Shown one piece after another: positions 39,144 through 48,792 of a stretch of 64,000 bases of DNA (positions are counted from its first letter, which is position 1; each line of letters opens with the position of its first letter). This stretch comes from Streptomyces sp. Ru62 (GTDB lineage Bacteria > Actinomycetota > Actinomycetes > Streptomycetales > Streptomycetaceae): assembly GCF_002920615.1 (NCBI RefSeq), contig NZ_PQSU01000003.1, positions 62,001 through 126,000 of the forward strand. The letters run 5' to 3'. A program made the position numbers and the translations under genes. Below the pieces are notes generated by a model. It was given only the letters and a program-made list of their open reading frames with translations, had not been told where the DNA came from and searched no databases.

Positions 39144-40439
39144 TCAGCCCTGCTTGAGCAGCTGGTCGCAGGCCTTGACAGCGTTGTCGAGCGCCTGCTT
39201 GGGGCTCTCCTTGCCCTGGAGCGCCTTGGCGACCTCCTGCTGGAGCGCGGTCTTCATCTGGTCGCTGAACTGCACCGGCGTGTAGTTCACGGCCGTCTTC
39301 AGGGACTTGGCGGCGGCCACCCGGACCCGGGTCTCGTCGGTGCCGTCCTCCTTGGTGAAGTACGGGTCGTTCAGGGAGCCGGCGGTGCTCGGGAAGATGG
39401 CGACCTGCTTGGCGAAGGCCATCTGGTTCTTCGCGTCGGTGACGAAGTGCGCGAAGGCCACGGCCGCGGGCTTCTGCTTGGACTGGGCGTTCACCATCAC
39501 GTTCTGCACGTACATGTTGACGTGGCCGGTGCTGGTGATCTGGTCGGTGATGCCGATGTTCTTGTACAGGGTCGGCGCCTGCGTCTTGAAGTTCTTCAGG
39601 TCCAGTGCGCTGCCGGGGTTCATGGCGACGGCCCCGGTGAGGAACTTCCGGCCGGACGACTCGGGCGTGGCGGTCAGGGCCTGCGGGTCGAGGGCCTTGG
39701 CGTCGAACAACTCCTTGTACTTGGTGAGGAGTTCGACACCCTTGGCATCGTTGAAGGCGAAACCGGTGCCTTCCTTGTTCATCAGCTGGACGCCGTAGCG
39801 GCCGAAGTCCTCGATGGCCGGCACGTTGGCGAGGGTGGCGACCTTGCCGTCGGTCTTCTTGGAGATCTGCAGGCCGACCTTGAACAGTTCGGCGTACGTC
39901 TTCGGCGGCTGGTCGGGGTTGAGGCCGGCCTCCTTGAACAGGGCCTTGTTGTAGAACAGCGGGCCGGTGTTCAGGTACCAGGGGAACGCCCAGGTGCCCG
40001 GCAGGCCCGGGATGTCGGTGCTGCTCCACGCACCCGGCAGGTACTCGCTCTTGTACTTCGCCGCCGCCTTGTCCTTGTCCAGGTTCAGGGCGAGCCCGGC
40101 CTTGGCGAGCGGGGCGGCCAGGTCGGGGGAGACGTTGACGACGTCGGGCAGCGTGCCGCCGGCCGCCTCCGCGCTGAGCTTGTCCGCGTAGCCCTCGGCG
40201 GGCTGGTCGACCCACTTCACGTGGGTGCCCGGGTACTTGTGCTCGAAGTCGGCGATGACGCCCTCGAAGTAGGGCTTGAAGTTGGCGCGCAGGTTCCAGG
40301 TCTGGAAGGTGATGTTCCCCTGGATCTTGCCCGAGGCGTCGCCGGAAGAGCTGTCGTCGTTCCCGGAGCCGCAGGCACTCAGCGGCAGCAGGGCCGCGAC
40401 GGCGACAGCGGTGGCGAGGGTTCTGTGGGATATGCGCAC
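39144..40439 (-). CDS. Sugar ABC transporter substrate-binding lipoprotein
   Basis: 431 residues with a lipoprotein signal peptide (lipobox PLSACG, lipidated cysteine near residue 21) followed by a CUT1 family extracellular solute-binding protein (WAFPWYLNTGPLFYNKALFKEAG is the typical hinge strand). It captures an oligosaccharide outside the cell. I prefer GTG at 40439, with AAGGAG upstream, over the ATG at 40505. It is the first gene of the mannoside operon. Confidence 0.92.
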   Translation of the reverse strand: MRISHRTLATAVAVAALLPLSACGSGNDDSSSGDASGKIQGNITFQTWNLRANFKPYFEGVIADFEHKYPGTHVKWVDQPAEGYADKLSAEAAGGTLPDVVNVSPDLAAPLAKAGLALNLDKDKAAAKYKSEYLPGAWSSTDIPGLPGTWAFPWYLNTGPLFYNKALFKEAGLNPDQPPKTYAELFKVGLQISKKTDGKVATLANVPAIEDFGRYGVQLMNKEGTGFAFNDAKGVELLTKYKELFDAKALDPQALTATPESSGRKFLTGAVAMNPGSALDLKNFKTQAPTLYKNIGITDQITSTGHVNMYVQNVMVNAQSKQKPAAVAFAHFVTDAKNQMAFAKQVAIFPSTAGSLNDPYFTKEDGTDETRVRVAAAKSLKTAVNYTPVQFSDQMKTALQQEVAKALQGKESPKQALDNAVKACDQLLKQG

Positions 40440-40502
40440 GGCTGGGGGCTCCTTCGGACAGCGGGCCACGGCGACGATGCCGGCCACGGGTTCAGGGGCA
40501 GA

Positions 40503-40531
40503 CATTGCATCCTGTGGCGGAAAAATGTCAA
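40503..40531 (-). promoter_or_regulatory. Candidate promoter of the mannoside operon
   Basis: On the minus strand a consensus -35 TTGACA lies at 40531-40526. A weak -10-like element (CAATGT region) is 17-18 bases further on. This would give a leader of about 60 bases to the binding-protein gene. Confidence 0.4.
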
Positions 40532-40631
40532 TGGATTCGACTGAGAACTTCCTGACGTCGATAGAAGTCGCAGGTCAGGCCGTCTTGACGCGAGCCGGAC
40601 AACGGTGACGCGAGACTCTTGCCCCTGATCG

Positions 40632-40669
40632 CTAATGCGCTTTAGGCTGGTAACGCTCAAGCGCTTTAG
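40632..40669. promoter_or_regulatory. Two LacI-type operators
   Basis: CTAATGCGCTTTAG (40632-40645) and CTCAAGCGCTTTAG (40656-40669) are each symmetric except at one pair of positions. They share a consensus CTAAAGCGCTTTAG with the central CG of LacI-family sites. Centres are 24 bases apart. They lie immediately upstream of the lacI gene and about 100 bases upstream of the binding-protein promoter, so one regulator can control both directions. Confidence 0.75.
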
Positions 40670-40697
40670 TGCTCGACGCCAGGGAATGGGAGCGGAA

Positions 40698-41744
40698 GTG
40701 ACGGACAAGCGTGCACCGGCGCGCCGGCCAACGATGAAGGACATCGCGCGGCGGGCCGGGGTCTCCGAGAGCGCCGTCTCCTTCGCCCTCAACAACCGGC
40801 CCGGCGTCTCGGAGGTGACCCGCGCCCGGGTGCGCCGGGTGGCCGAACAGCTCGGCTGGCGGCCGAGCACCGCCGCACGCCAGCTGTCCGGTGAGGGGAC
40901 GGCCACGGTCGGGTTCGTGCTGGCCCGGCCCGCGCACACCCTTGGCGTGGACTCGTTCTTCCTCCAGTTGGTCTCGGGCATCCAGGAAGTGCTGGCCGAG
41001 CGACACCTCGGCCTGCTCTTCCAAGTTGTAGAGGACATTGCCGACGAATGCGCGGTATACCGGACCTGGTGGGCCGAGCACCGGGTCGACGGCGTCCTCA
41101 TGGTCGACCCCCGCACCGACGACCCCCGCCCCGGTCTCCTCGACGAACTCGGCCTGCCCGCCGTGGTGATCGGGGGCGCGCCGGCCGGACTCGACCCCCG
41201 GCTGTCGGCGGTGTGGGCCGACGACGCCGGCGCGATGGCCGCCATCGTCGGGGAACTGCACGCGCTCGGGCACCGGCGGATCGTGCACATCGCCGGTCTC
41301 CCCGGTCTCGCGCACACCCAGCGGCGGGTGCGCAGCCTGCGCGCCGAGGCCGAGCGTCGCGGGCTGACCGAGGTCCGCTCGGTCACCACCGACTACTCCG
41401 ACGCGCAGGGAGCCGCCGTCACCCGCCGGGTGCTGGGGGCCGCCACCCCGCCCACGGCACTGATCTACGACAACGACGTGATGGCGGTCGCGGGTGTCGG
41501 CGCCGCGGCCGAACTGGGCTTCACCGTGCCGGACGACGTCTCGGTGGTCTCCTGGGAGGACTCCGCGCTGTGCCGGATGGTCAAGCCCTGGCTGTCCGCG
41601 CTGTCCCGGGACACCGTGGCCTTCGGCCGTACGGCCGCCCGGGAACTGGTGTCCTTGCTGGACGGAGCCGCCCCGGGCACGGTCCAGGTGCCGCTGCCCG
41701 AACTCATAGCCCGCGAGAGCACGGGGCCGGCGCCCAGCCGGTGA
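40698..41744 (+). CDS. LacI-family regulator of the mannoside operon
   Basis: 348 residues. N-terminal helix-turn-helix and hinge (TMKDIARRAGVSESAVSFAL... RPSTAARQLSG), then a periplasmic-binding-like ligand domain (VGFVLARPAHTLG... VDGVLMVDPR... ALIYDNDVMAVAGVGAAAELG). I chose GTG at 40698, six bases after GGGAG; longer frames begin inside the operator. It represses its own gene and the divergent uptake/glycosidase operon, most likely released by a mannoside. Confidence 0.92.
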   Translation: MTDKRAPARRPTMKDIARRAGVSESAVSFALNNRPGVSEVTRARVRRVAEQLGWRPSTAARQLSGEGTATVGFVLARPAHTLGVDSFFLQLVSGIQEVLAERHLGLLFQVVEDIADECAVYRTWWAEHRVDGVLMVDPRTDDPRPGLLDELGLPAVVIGGAPAGLDPRLSAVWADDAGAMAAIVGELHALGHRRIVHIAGLPGLAHTQRRVRSLRAEAERRGLTEVRSVTTDYSDAQGAAVTRRVLGAATPPTALIYDNDVMAVAGVGAAAELGFTVPDDVSVVSWEDSALCRMVKPWLSALSRDTVAFGRTAARELVSLLDGAAPGTVQVPLPELIARESTGPAPSR

Positions 41745-41934
41745 GGGGCCGCCGACCGCAGCCGTGGGGTGCTCCCCAGGCCCGCCGTGTCCGGTCGTGG
41801 GGATCACCCCATGGCCCTCCGCGGGCCCCCTGACGAGAATCGGGGAACCGGCCGAGGCGTCGCCGCGGGGACCGTACGTCCCCGCCCAGGGCACGCGCCC
41901 CGCTCATGCCGCCGGCCAGAAACGGAGGACTCCC

Positions 41935-42903
41935 GTGACCGCGACAGCGGAGCAACTCGTCGACGTCCACGCCCACTTCGTGACCCCCGACTACGTCGAG
42001 GCCGCCAAGGCGGCGGGGCACCTGCTCCCCGACGGCATGCGGGGCTACCCCACCTGGTCGGCGGCCGGGCACCTGGACCTCATGGACGCCCACGGCATCC
42101 GCACCAGCGTGCTGTCCGTCTCGTCGCCCGGCACGCACTTCGGCGACGACCGCGCCGCGCGCCTGCTGAGCCGGCGGGTCAACGAGTTCGCGGCGGACGT
42201 GCTGCGCGCACACCCCGGCCGCTTCGGGCACTTCGCCTCCCTCCCGCTGCCCGACGTGGACGGGGCGCGGGCCGAGGCCGCCCACGCACTCGACGTCCTC
42301 GGCAGCCACGGCGTCGCCGTCGAGACCAACCACGCGGGCGCCTACCTCGGCAACGCCCGCTTCGAACCCCTCTGGCGGGACCTGGACGAGCGCGGTGCCG
42401 TCGTCTTCGTCCACCCCACCTCACCGCCCTGTCACGAAGCCGTCGCCCTGGACCGGCCCCGGCCCATGCTGGAGTTCCTGTTCGACTCCACCCGTGCCGT
42501 CTCCGACCTGGTGTTCAGCGGAGTGCTGCGCCGCTACCCGCGCATCCAGTGGGTCTTCACCCACGGCGGTGGCGCGCTCCCGCTGCTCGCCGACCGCATG
42601 GAGCTGTTCCGGACGGTGTTCGGCTTCGGCGACCAGGACGGCCCCACCGTGCAGGAGCAGCTGCGCGGACTCTGGTTCGACATGGCCGGCAGCCCCTTCC
42701 CGCACCAGATCCCGGTCCTCACGACGACCTTCGGCCATGACCGCCTTCTCTACGGCAGCGACTACTGCTGGACCCCGGCCGCCGGCGCCGTCGCGCAGAT
42801 CGCCTCCGTCGATGCCGCTGAACAGCCGGCCGGCGGCACCTGGCGCGCGCTGACCACCCGCAACGCGGCCCGGCTGCTGCCGGACCTGCTCACTGGGCAC
42901 TGA
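41935..42903 (+). CDS. Amidohydrolase-2 family protein (ACMSD-like)
   Basis: 322 residues forming a metal-dependent TIM barrel. The N-terminal metal motif is VDVHAHF; VFVHPTSPP and VFTHGGGALPLLADR carry later histidines; LLYGSDYCWTP supplies the final aspartate. The family includes aminocarboxymuconate-semialdehyde and resorcylate decarboxylases as well as hydrolases. The GTG start follows ACGGAGGA. It lies downstream of lacI but 190 bases away, so it may be a separate unit. Confidence 0.87.
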   Translation: MTATAEQLVDVHAHFVTPDYVEAAKAAGHLLPDGMRGYPTWSAAGHLDLMDAHGIRTSVLSVSSPGTHFGDDRAARLLSRRVNEFAADVLRAHPGRFGHFASLPLPDVDGARAEAAHALDVLGSHGVAVETNHAGAYLGNARFEPLWRDLDERGAVVFVHPTSPPCHEAVALDRPRPMLEFLFDSTRAVSDLVFSGVLRRYPRIQWVFTHGGGALPLLADRMELFRTVFGFGDQDGPTVQEQLRGLWFDMAGSPFPHQIPVLTTTFGHDRLLYGSDYCWTPAAGAVAQIASVDAAEQPAGGTWRALTTRNAARLLPDLLTGH

Positions 42904-43033
42904 GCGGACCCACGGGGCCGAGCGGGGCGCCGATCATGCGCCGACCCCGTCGAATGACTGATGCCCATCCGTGTGCCGTCGGGAAGCCTGGTGGGGGGAA
43001 GGAACCGCCAGGAGCCGCACGGAGGAAGACATC

Positions 43034-43560
43034 GTGTTCGATGCGCCCGGACCGGATCAGCCGGACGGCCACCGACTTCTGCACTGGCCGATCGGCTACT
43101 CCCCGGACTTCTCGGACCTGTGGGCTGTCGGCGAGGCCGACATCGACGCGCGGCCGGAAACCGTCTTCGCACACCTGGCCGACCTGTGCACCTGGGCACG
43201 GGATGCCACGCCGGTCGACGACGGGTCCATGGCGGACCCCGAGCCGCCGGGGCTGCGGAGCGGCAGCGAGTTCACCTACCGGGTGGGGGCCTGCGGATGC
43301 GCGCACGGGTCGGCGAGTGCAGCCCCGGCAGCCGCCTGGCCTGGTTCGCACTGGGCAGCGATCTCGGCCTGTACCAGGAGTGGCTGCTCCTGGACCTGGG
43401 CGGTCGCACCCTGGTCCGCACGGGGATCGCGGCGCGCGGCCCCGCCGCCATCGCACGCCGGGAAGCGGACCCGGCGTCCGTCCGGCGCATGGTGGAGGGG
43501 TGGCTCAGGGCGCTGGAGGCACAGGCGTCCGGAGGCGACGGGGTGGTCCGCAAGGGGTGA
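43034..43560 (+). pseudogene. SRPBCC (polyketide cyclase-like) gene with one frameshift
   Basis: GTG at 43034 with GGAGGAAG upstream opens an SRPBCC-type protein (VGEADIDARPETVFAHLADLC... SGSEFTYRV). At the G-run 43285-43289 one G is missing: adding it gives GGLRMRARVGECSPGSRLAWFALGSD, and the frame then continues to 43560. Corrected length about 175 residues. These proteins bind or process hydrophobic ligands. The single homopolymer indel may be real or an assembly error. Confidence 0.75.
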
Positions 43561-43619
43561 CTGCCCGGAGTTCCACGTCGGCGGCGGGTCCGACAACAGG
43601 GTCACTCACGGCACAGCCG

Positions 43620-46388
43620 TCACGCGTCGTCGCTGCCGATCGCGTCCCGCAGGGCCGCCCGCTTGGTGATGCCCAGCTTCGGGAAGATCTGGTACAGGTG
43701 ACTGCTCACCGTCCGCGGTGAGATGAACAGCCGTTCGCCGATCTCCTTGTTCGTCATGCCGGACGCCGCCAGCCGGGCGATCTCCCGTTCCTGTGGCGTC
43801 AGGGCGGTCGCACCCTGGGTGCCGGCGGGGGTGCGCGCGGCCTGCCCCGCCGCCCTCAGCTCCCGTTCGGCGCGGGCCGCCCAGGGAGTGGCACCGAGCT
43901 TCTCGAAGGTGTCGGACGCCTCCTTGAGCTGGGCCTTCGCCTCGCTCATCGCCCGTGAGCGGCGCAGCCGTTCGCCGTGCAGGAGGCGAACGCGCGCGGT
44001 GTCGAACGGCCACTCGACGGTCCGCGGTGTCCGCAAAGCGCGTTCGAAGAGCTCCGGGGCCTCGTCATCGGCGACGAGTGCCGCCGCGGCCGTCTCCCGC
44101 ATCGCGAGCCGGGGCGAGAGGGCCGCGGTGCCCGACTCGCGCAGTGCGCGCACGTGCCGCTCGGCCTCGTCCCTGCGGTCGGTGCGGACGGCGGCCTCGA
44201 CCAGTTCCAGGGCAACCCAGAGACTGTGCGGTACGTGCGAGGCGAGGGTTCCGGCGGGGCTGATCTCCGTCGCCCGCTGGTAGGCCGACTCGTAGTCGCC
44301 CTCCCCGAGGTGGGCCAGGACCAGGGCGTGGCGGGCGTACGTCTGCGCCATGCCCACGCCGCGCGGACCAGCCCAGCCGATCATCTGGTCGGTGAGGGCG
44401 CGGCTGGTCTCGAACCTGCCCTGGACGGCGGCCAGGAGAGCCTGGTGATAGCGGAAGTAGAAGCTGAAGAACCTGCCCCCGAACTCCTCGCAGACCGCGA
44501 GACCCTCGGCCGCGAGTTCGCCGGCCTCGGCCCACTCACCGCGGACGAAGTCGTCGATGCACACGTCCATGAGAGCGACGATCCTCCGTCTGCCGGGCCC
44601 ATCGGCCCGGCCCTGCCGGATGGCCCGCCACAGTGCCTCCCGTGCCTCGGCCAGCCGGTCCGCATAGATGGCACTGGCCGCCACGTCCTGCACCACGCCG
44701 GGATCCAGCTCCTGGTGGATCGTCGCGAGCCGGGCGTCCAGCACCGGCAGCAGGGCCACCCCGGTGCGGACCGGATCGGCGGCGTACAGGCCGGTGGCCA
44801 GGACCAGCACCTCCGGGGGCGCCGGCCGGAGGCGGGCCGCCGCCCGGTGGAAGTCGGCCCACGGTTCGGCCCGTCCGCCGACGAGGCAGACCAGGGCGAG
44901 CGTGGACAGTGCGACGACCAGTTCCTCGTCGTCGGCGTCCGTACGGTTCGGCCACGACTCGATCGCCTCCGCCAGCAGACGGTGGGCGGTGTCCACGTGC
45001 CCGTCCGCTTCGAGGAGCTGGAGCGCCGCGGCCGCCGCGTAGTGCAGGGAAGCGGACGGCTGGTCGTCGGACTGGCGCACATCCCGCAGCAGTTCCGGCG
45101 TGCTGCCCGCCGCCAGGCCTTCCGCTCCGATGTAGGCGGCCTCGGCCAGGCGGCTGCCGCGCGCCTCCGCAGTCGGGCTCAGATCGGCGGCCCGGCACAG
45201 CAGAGAGATGACGGCCTGGTAGTCCCCGCGCCCCCGGACACGGCGGGCCGCCGCCTGTAACAGCGCCGCCACTTCCTCGTCGGGTGCGACGGTGGCCTCG
45301 CCGAGGTGCCAGGCCCGGAGCTCCAAGTCGTCGTGGAAGACCTCCGCCAGGGCCTGGTGCACCTGCCGGCGCTCGGCGGAGGTCGACTCCGCCACGACGG
45401 CGGACCGGATCAGCGGGTGCCGGAACGCCACCGTGTGCGAGGCGGTCGTGACCCTGACGAGCTGGTCCCGCTCGGCGGGCGCCAGATCGTCCAGCCGGTA
45501 ACCGGCGCCGGCCGCGGCCTGCAGCACTCCGAGGTCACCGGTGCTCTCCAGCGCGGCGGTGAGCAGCAGGGTCCGGGTCGCGGCGGGCAGGGCCGCCACC
45601 CGGGCCGCGAACAGTCCCTGCAGGCGCTGGTTCAGGGGGAGCACCCGGGGCACGGGCTCGGCGGGGCCGCGCCGGGTCTCCCGCACGGCGTGCGGGAGTT
45701 CGAGCAGGGCCAGGGGATTGCCCTGCGCGGTACTCAGTACCCGCGCCCGGACCTGGGGATCGAGGCCGGGGAAGCGCTCCGCCAGCAACTGGGCGGCGGC
45801 TTCGTCGTCCAGCGCCCGCAACGGCAGCTCGGGCAGGCCGCTGGTGTCGAAGTAGCCGGCCGATCCGGTTCTGTAGGACGCCAGCAGGCCGGCCCTGCTG
45901 CCGATCAGCCGGCGTGCCGCGAAGCTCAGCACCACCGCACTGGCCCGGTCGAGCCAGGGGAGGTCGTCGATGACCAGCAGCAGCGGCGCCCGCACGGCCA
46001 CCCGTCGGAGCAGCAGGGTCACGGCGTTGGACAGCAGGAGCCGGTCCGGAGCGGAGCCGATCTCGAAGCCCAGGGCGACCCGCAGCGCCCCGGCGTGTTC
46101 CTCCCCGAGCGCGGAGAATTCGTCGACCAGGGGAAACAGGGCCTGGTTGAGCCCGGCGAAGCTCACCTCGGCCTCGAACTCGGCCCCGGTCACGCGCAGG
46201 ATCGTCGCCCCCGACGCGCGGGCGGCGTCGGCGGTCGCCTCCAACAGGGCCGTCTTGCCCACACCCGCTTCTCCGGACAGCAGCAACGTGCCGCCGTTCA
46301 CTCCGGTCTGCCGGAGAAAACGTTGCAGAAAGTCGATTTCTCGCAGTCGTCCCACGAGATTCTCGGGCCGGTCGCCGGGCTGGATCAC
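43620..46388 (-). CDS. LAL-type LuxR transcriptional regulator
   Basis: 922 residues. An N-terminal AAA ATPase domain has Walker A GEAGVGKT (about residue 36) and Walker B LLLVIDDLPWLD. A long helical TPR-like region follows, and a C-terminal LuxR helix-turn-helix (LTPQEREIARLAASGMTNKEIGERLFISPRTVSSHLYQIF). LAL proteins activate sugar-uptake or antibiotic clusters. The start is taken as GTG 46388 with GGGAG upstream; the frame is open further. Its target is not obvious here. Confidence 0.9.
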   Translation of the reverse strand: MIQPGDRPENLVGRLREIDFLQRFLRQTGVNGGTLLLSGEAGVGKTALLEATADAARASGATILRVTGAEFEAEVSFAGLNQALFPLVDEFSALGEEHAGALRVALGFEIGSAPDRLLLSNAVTLLLRRVAVRAPLLLVIDDLPWLDRASAVVLSFAARRLIGSRAGLLASYRTGSAGYFDTSGLPELPLRALDDEAAAQLLAERFPGLDPQVRARVLSTAQGNPLALLELPHAVRETRRGPAEPVPRVLPLNQRLQGLFAARVAALPAATRTLLLTAALESTGDLGVLQAAAGAGYRLDDLAPAERDQLVRVTTASHTVAFRHPLIRSAVVAESTSAERRQVHQALAEVFHDDLELRAWHLGEATVAPDEEVAALLQAAARRVRGRGDYQAVISLLCRAADLSPTAEARGSRLAEAAYIGAEGLAAGSTPELLRDVRQSDDQPSASLHYAAAAALQLLEADGHVDTAHRLLAEAIESWPNRTDADDEELVVALSTLALVCLVGGRAEPWADFHRAAARLRPAPPEVLVLATGLYAADPVRTGVALLPVLDARLATIHQELDPGVVQDVAASAIYADRLAEAREALWRAIRQGRADGPGRRRIVALMDVCIDDFVRGEWAEAGELAAEGLAVCEEFGGRFFSFYFRYHQALLAAVQGRFETSRALTDQMIGWAGPRGVGMAQTYARHALVLAHLGEGDYESAYQRATEISPAGTLASHVPHSLWVALELVEAAVRTDRRDEAERHVRALRESGTAALSPRLAMRETAAAALVADDEAPELFERALRTPRTVEWPFDTARVRLLHGERLRRSRAMSEAKAQLKEASDTFEKLGATPWAARAERELRAAGQAARTPAGTQGATALTPQEREIARLAASGMTNKEIGERLFISPRTVSSHLYQIFPKLGITKRAALRDAIGSDDA

Positions 46389-46548
46389 CCGTGAAGTCTC
46401 CCTCGGGGGCCGCCGGCGTATCAAGGCGGGGCTGACGCAGGCACGTCCCACCCACCCCGCCACCGGCTTCCTCGGAGGGAAATCAGCCTTCCTCGGGAAA
46501 TCACCTGTGGCCGGGGAAGCGGGCGCCGAAGCCGGGCCGACGGCCCTG

Positions 46549-47340
46549 TCACACCTGCGACGCCTCGGCGCGCCCGGTGGCGTCACCGGTGCCGGCGAGC
46601 TTGTACGTGATCGGCTCGCGCAACTGGAACCGCCGGTAGAGCAGGTGGTGCACCGACGCCCCGAGGACGGCGCCGACGATCGGCGCCACCATGTAGGTCA
46701 CCAGGTCGGTGAACTGACCGGCGAGCAGGGCGGGTCCGAACTGCCGCGCGGGATTGGCGGAACCGCCGCTCAGCGGGCCGAAGACCACGATGATGAGCGC
46801 GATGCACACTCCCACCGTCGCCGGCAGCCACCGGCCGAACGCAGGATAGGCCAGCAGGAAGCCGACGGCGAGGGCCAGGACGAGGATGCACCCGGTCTCC
46901 GCGAGGAACACGGCCGACGCCGGCCAGGTGGGGGCGGGCCGCAGGGACCCGAAGCCGACCGTGGACACCACCGGTCCCCACACCAGCCGTCCGAGGGACG
47001 TCCCGAGCACGGAGCCCGCCAGCTGGGCGGCGATGTAGGGCAGGACGCTCACCCCGGGGAACACGTCCATCAGCCATACGGCGACGGTCACCGCCGGATT
47101 CATGTGTCCGCCGCTGCGGCGTCCCCACGGCGACAGGATCAGCCCGGTGATCAGCAGTCCGGCGACCGGCCCGACCACCGCGAGAGCAAGGCGCAGATCA
47201 CCGACGTACAGCGGCGACGCGGGCACGCGGACCCAGCGCACGATGGTCACCACCAGGAAGAGCAGCACGGTCGTGAGAGCGAACTCGCACCACACCTGTC
47301 CGGTGGGCACGGCGGCGGGACGGCGGACGGACGCGGTCAT
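46549..47340 (-). CDS. Aquaporin / MIP-family channel
   Basis: 263 residues with six membrane helices and both half-helix motifs, GGHMNPAVT and GGSANPARQFGP. The selectivity region around FGPLSGGSANPARQ suggests a water or small neutral solute channel. It sits about 160 bases upstream of the LAL gene on the same strand and is divergent from an NAD kinase gene. A GAGGTGA site precedes the ATG. Confidence 0.92.
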   Translation of the reverse strand: MTASVRRPAAVPTGQVWCEFALTTVLLFLVVTIVRWVRVPASPLYVGDLRLALAVVGPVAGLLITGLILSPWGRRSGGHMNPAVTVAVWLMDVFPGVSVLPYIAAQLAGSVLGTSLGRLVWGPVVSTVGFGSLRPAPTWPASAVFLAETGCILVLALAVGFLLAYPAFGRWLPATVGVCIALIIVVFGPLSGGSANPARQFGPALLAGQFTDLVTYMVAPIVGAVLGASVHHLLYRRFQLREPITYKLAGTGDATGRAEASQV

Positions 47341-47558
47341 ACGGGTCACCTCGGCACGGCGATGGAAGCGGGGACGCTCACTGCGCAGCTTTCCAGCCAC
47401 CACGACCTGGTGAAATCGAGCCTGCACCAGCCGGTGCATGGGGCAATCCCCACAACGCGCCGGTGACGTCACCTCGCACGCCGGGGCTGCGTCAACACAT
47501 GGGCCAGTCAGCCACCCTCTGCTGTGCCACCTGCTGTTATGTGTTGCATGATGTCAGC

Positions 47559-48623
47559 ATGCCCATACAACGCATAGGTCTCGTCGTTCATCAGGGACGG
47601 GCCGCCGCCCGGGAAGCGGCGCTGACCGTGCACCGGTGGAGCGACGCCCGAGGTATCGCGTGCACCGACATCGACGTGTGGGCCGAGGACCACGGCCGGC
47701 GCGGCGGACGCGAGGAGGCCGAGGCGGCAGGGAACCCCGACCTCGTCGTCACCCTCGGCGGCGACGGGACCTTTCTGCGGGGCGCCCGGATCGCGGTCAA
47801 GAGCGGGGCGAGCGTCCTCGGCGTCGACCTGGGCAAGGTCGGCTTCCTCACCGAGGTGCCGGCGGGTGACGTCACCGCCGCCCTGGACACCGTCCACGAG
47901 GGCCACGCCGTCGTCGAGGAACGCATGACCCTCACCATGCGCGCGTCGCGCCCGCTGGAGATACCGCCGGGAATGGAGGCCCTGCTGCTGTACGGGCGCG
48001 GCCCCGCGCTGCCCGCCCCGCACGTCCGGCCGGAGACCACCGAGGGCGAGGGCTGGGGCGTCGCCCTGGACGTCAACGCCCTCAACGACGTGGTTCTGGA
48101 GAAGCTCGCCCGCGACCGCCAGGTGAGCGTCGGCGTCTACCTGGCGGGCCGGCTGCTGGCGTCGTACTCGGCCGACGCGCTGGCCGTCGCCACGCCCACC
48201 GGGTCCACCGCCTACAGCTTCGCCGCCGGCGGCCCGGTGCTCTCCCCGCACATGGACGCGGTGGTCTTCACCCCCATCGCCCCGCACATGACCTTCAACC
48301 GCAGCATCGTCGCCGCGCCCGACGAACCGGTCGCCCTGCGCGTCCTGCCCCACTCCGGGCAGGCCGCGGTGAGCATCGACGGCCAACTGCGCGGGGTGCT
48401 CGACCCCGGTGACTGGATCGGCGTCTTCCGCGCCCCGGACCGGGTGCGGTTGATCCGCCTGCACCCGACTGACTTCTACGGCCGCCTCCGGGGCCGCTTC
48501 CATCTCACCGACGCCCCCGCCACGGCCAAGGACGGACCCTCGGCGCCGTTCTTCCGGCCCGACACGCCCATCCCGCCCGACCTCGCCGGCATGCGACTGC
48601 CGCCACCGGCCGCCGCTCGGTGA
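47559..48623 (+). CDS. NAD kinase paralogue
   Basis: 354 residues of the PpnK family. It has the GGDGTFLRGAR motif, VLGVDLGKVGFLTEV, and ATPTGSTAYSFAAGGPVLSP for substrate binding. It phosphorylates NAD to NADP. Insertions around residues 130-170 and a Pro-rich tail make it longer than the standard enzyme, so it is probably an extra copy rather than the housekeeping nadK. The ATG at 47559 has no ribosome site; TTATGT about 18-23 bases upstream could be a -10 element of a very short-leader transcript. Confidence 0.9.
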   Translation: MPIQRIGLVVHQGRAAAREAALTVHRWSDARGIACTDIDVWAEDHGRRGGREEAEAAGNPDLVVTLGGDGTFLRGARIAVKSGASVLGVDLGKVGFLTEVPAGDVTAALDTVHEGHAVVEERMTLTMRASRPLEIPPGMEALLLYGRGPALPAPHVRPETTEGEGWGVALDVNALNDVVLEKLARDRQVSVGVYLAGRLLASYSADALAVATPTGSTAYSFAAGGPVLSPHMDAVVFTPIAPHMTFNRSIVAAPDEPVALRVLPHSGQAAVSIDGQLRGVLDPGDWIGVFRAPDRVRLIRLHPTDFYGRLRGRFHLTDAPATAKDGPSAPFFRPDTPIPPDLAGMRLPPPAAAR

Positions 48624-48792
48624 GCGGGCCGCCGGCCGGGGTGGTCGTACGCCGGGGTGGTGCATGCCGTCCGACGAGCGGAACCGCCGCCGGGTCCTCC
48701 GCAGTCCGTCGGCCGGGCTGCGGGCGGCTGCCGGACCGGCTGCGGGCCGGGCCGGTCACCGGGCTGACCGGCGACCCCGCCGCCGACAGGAC

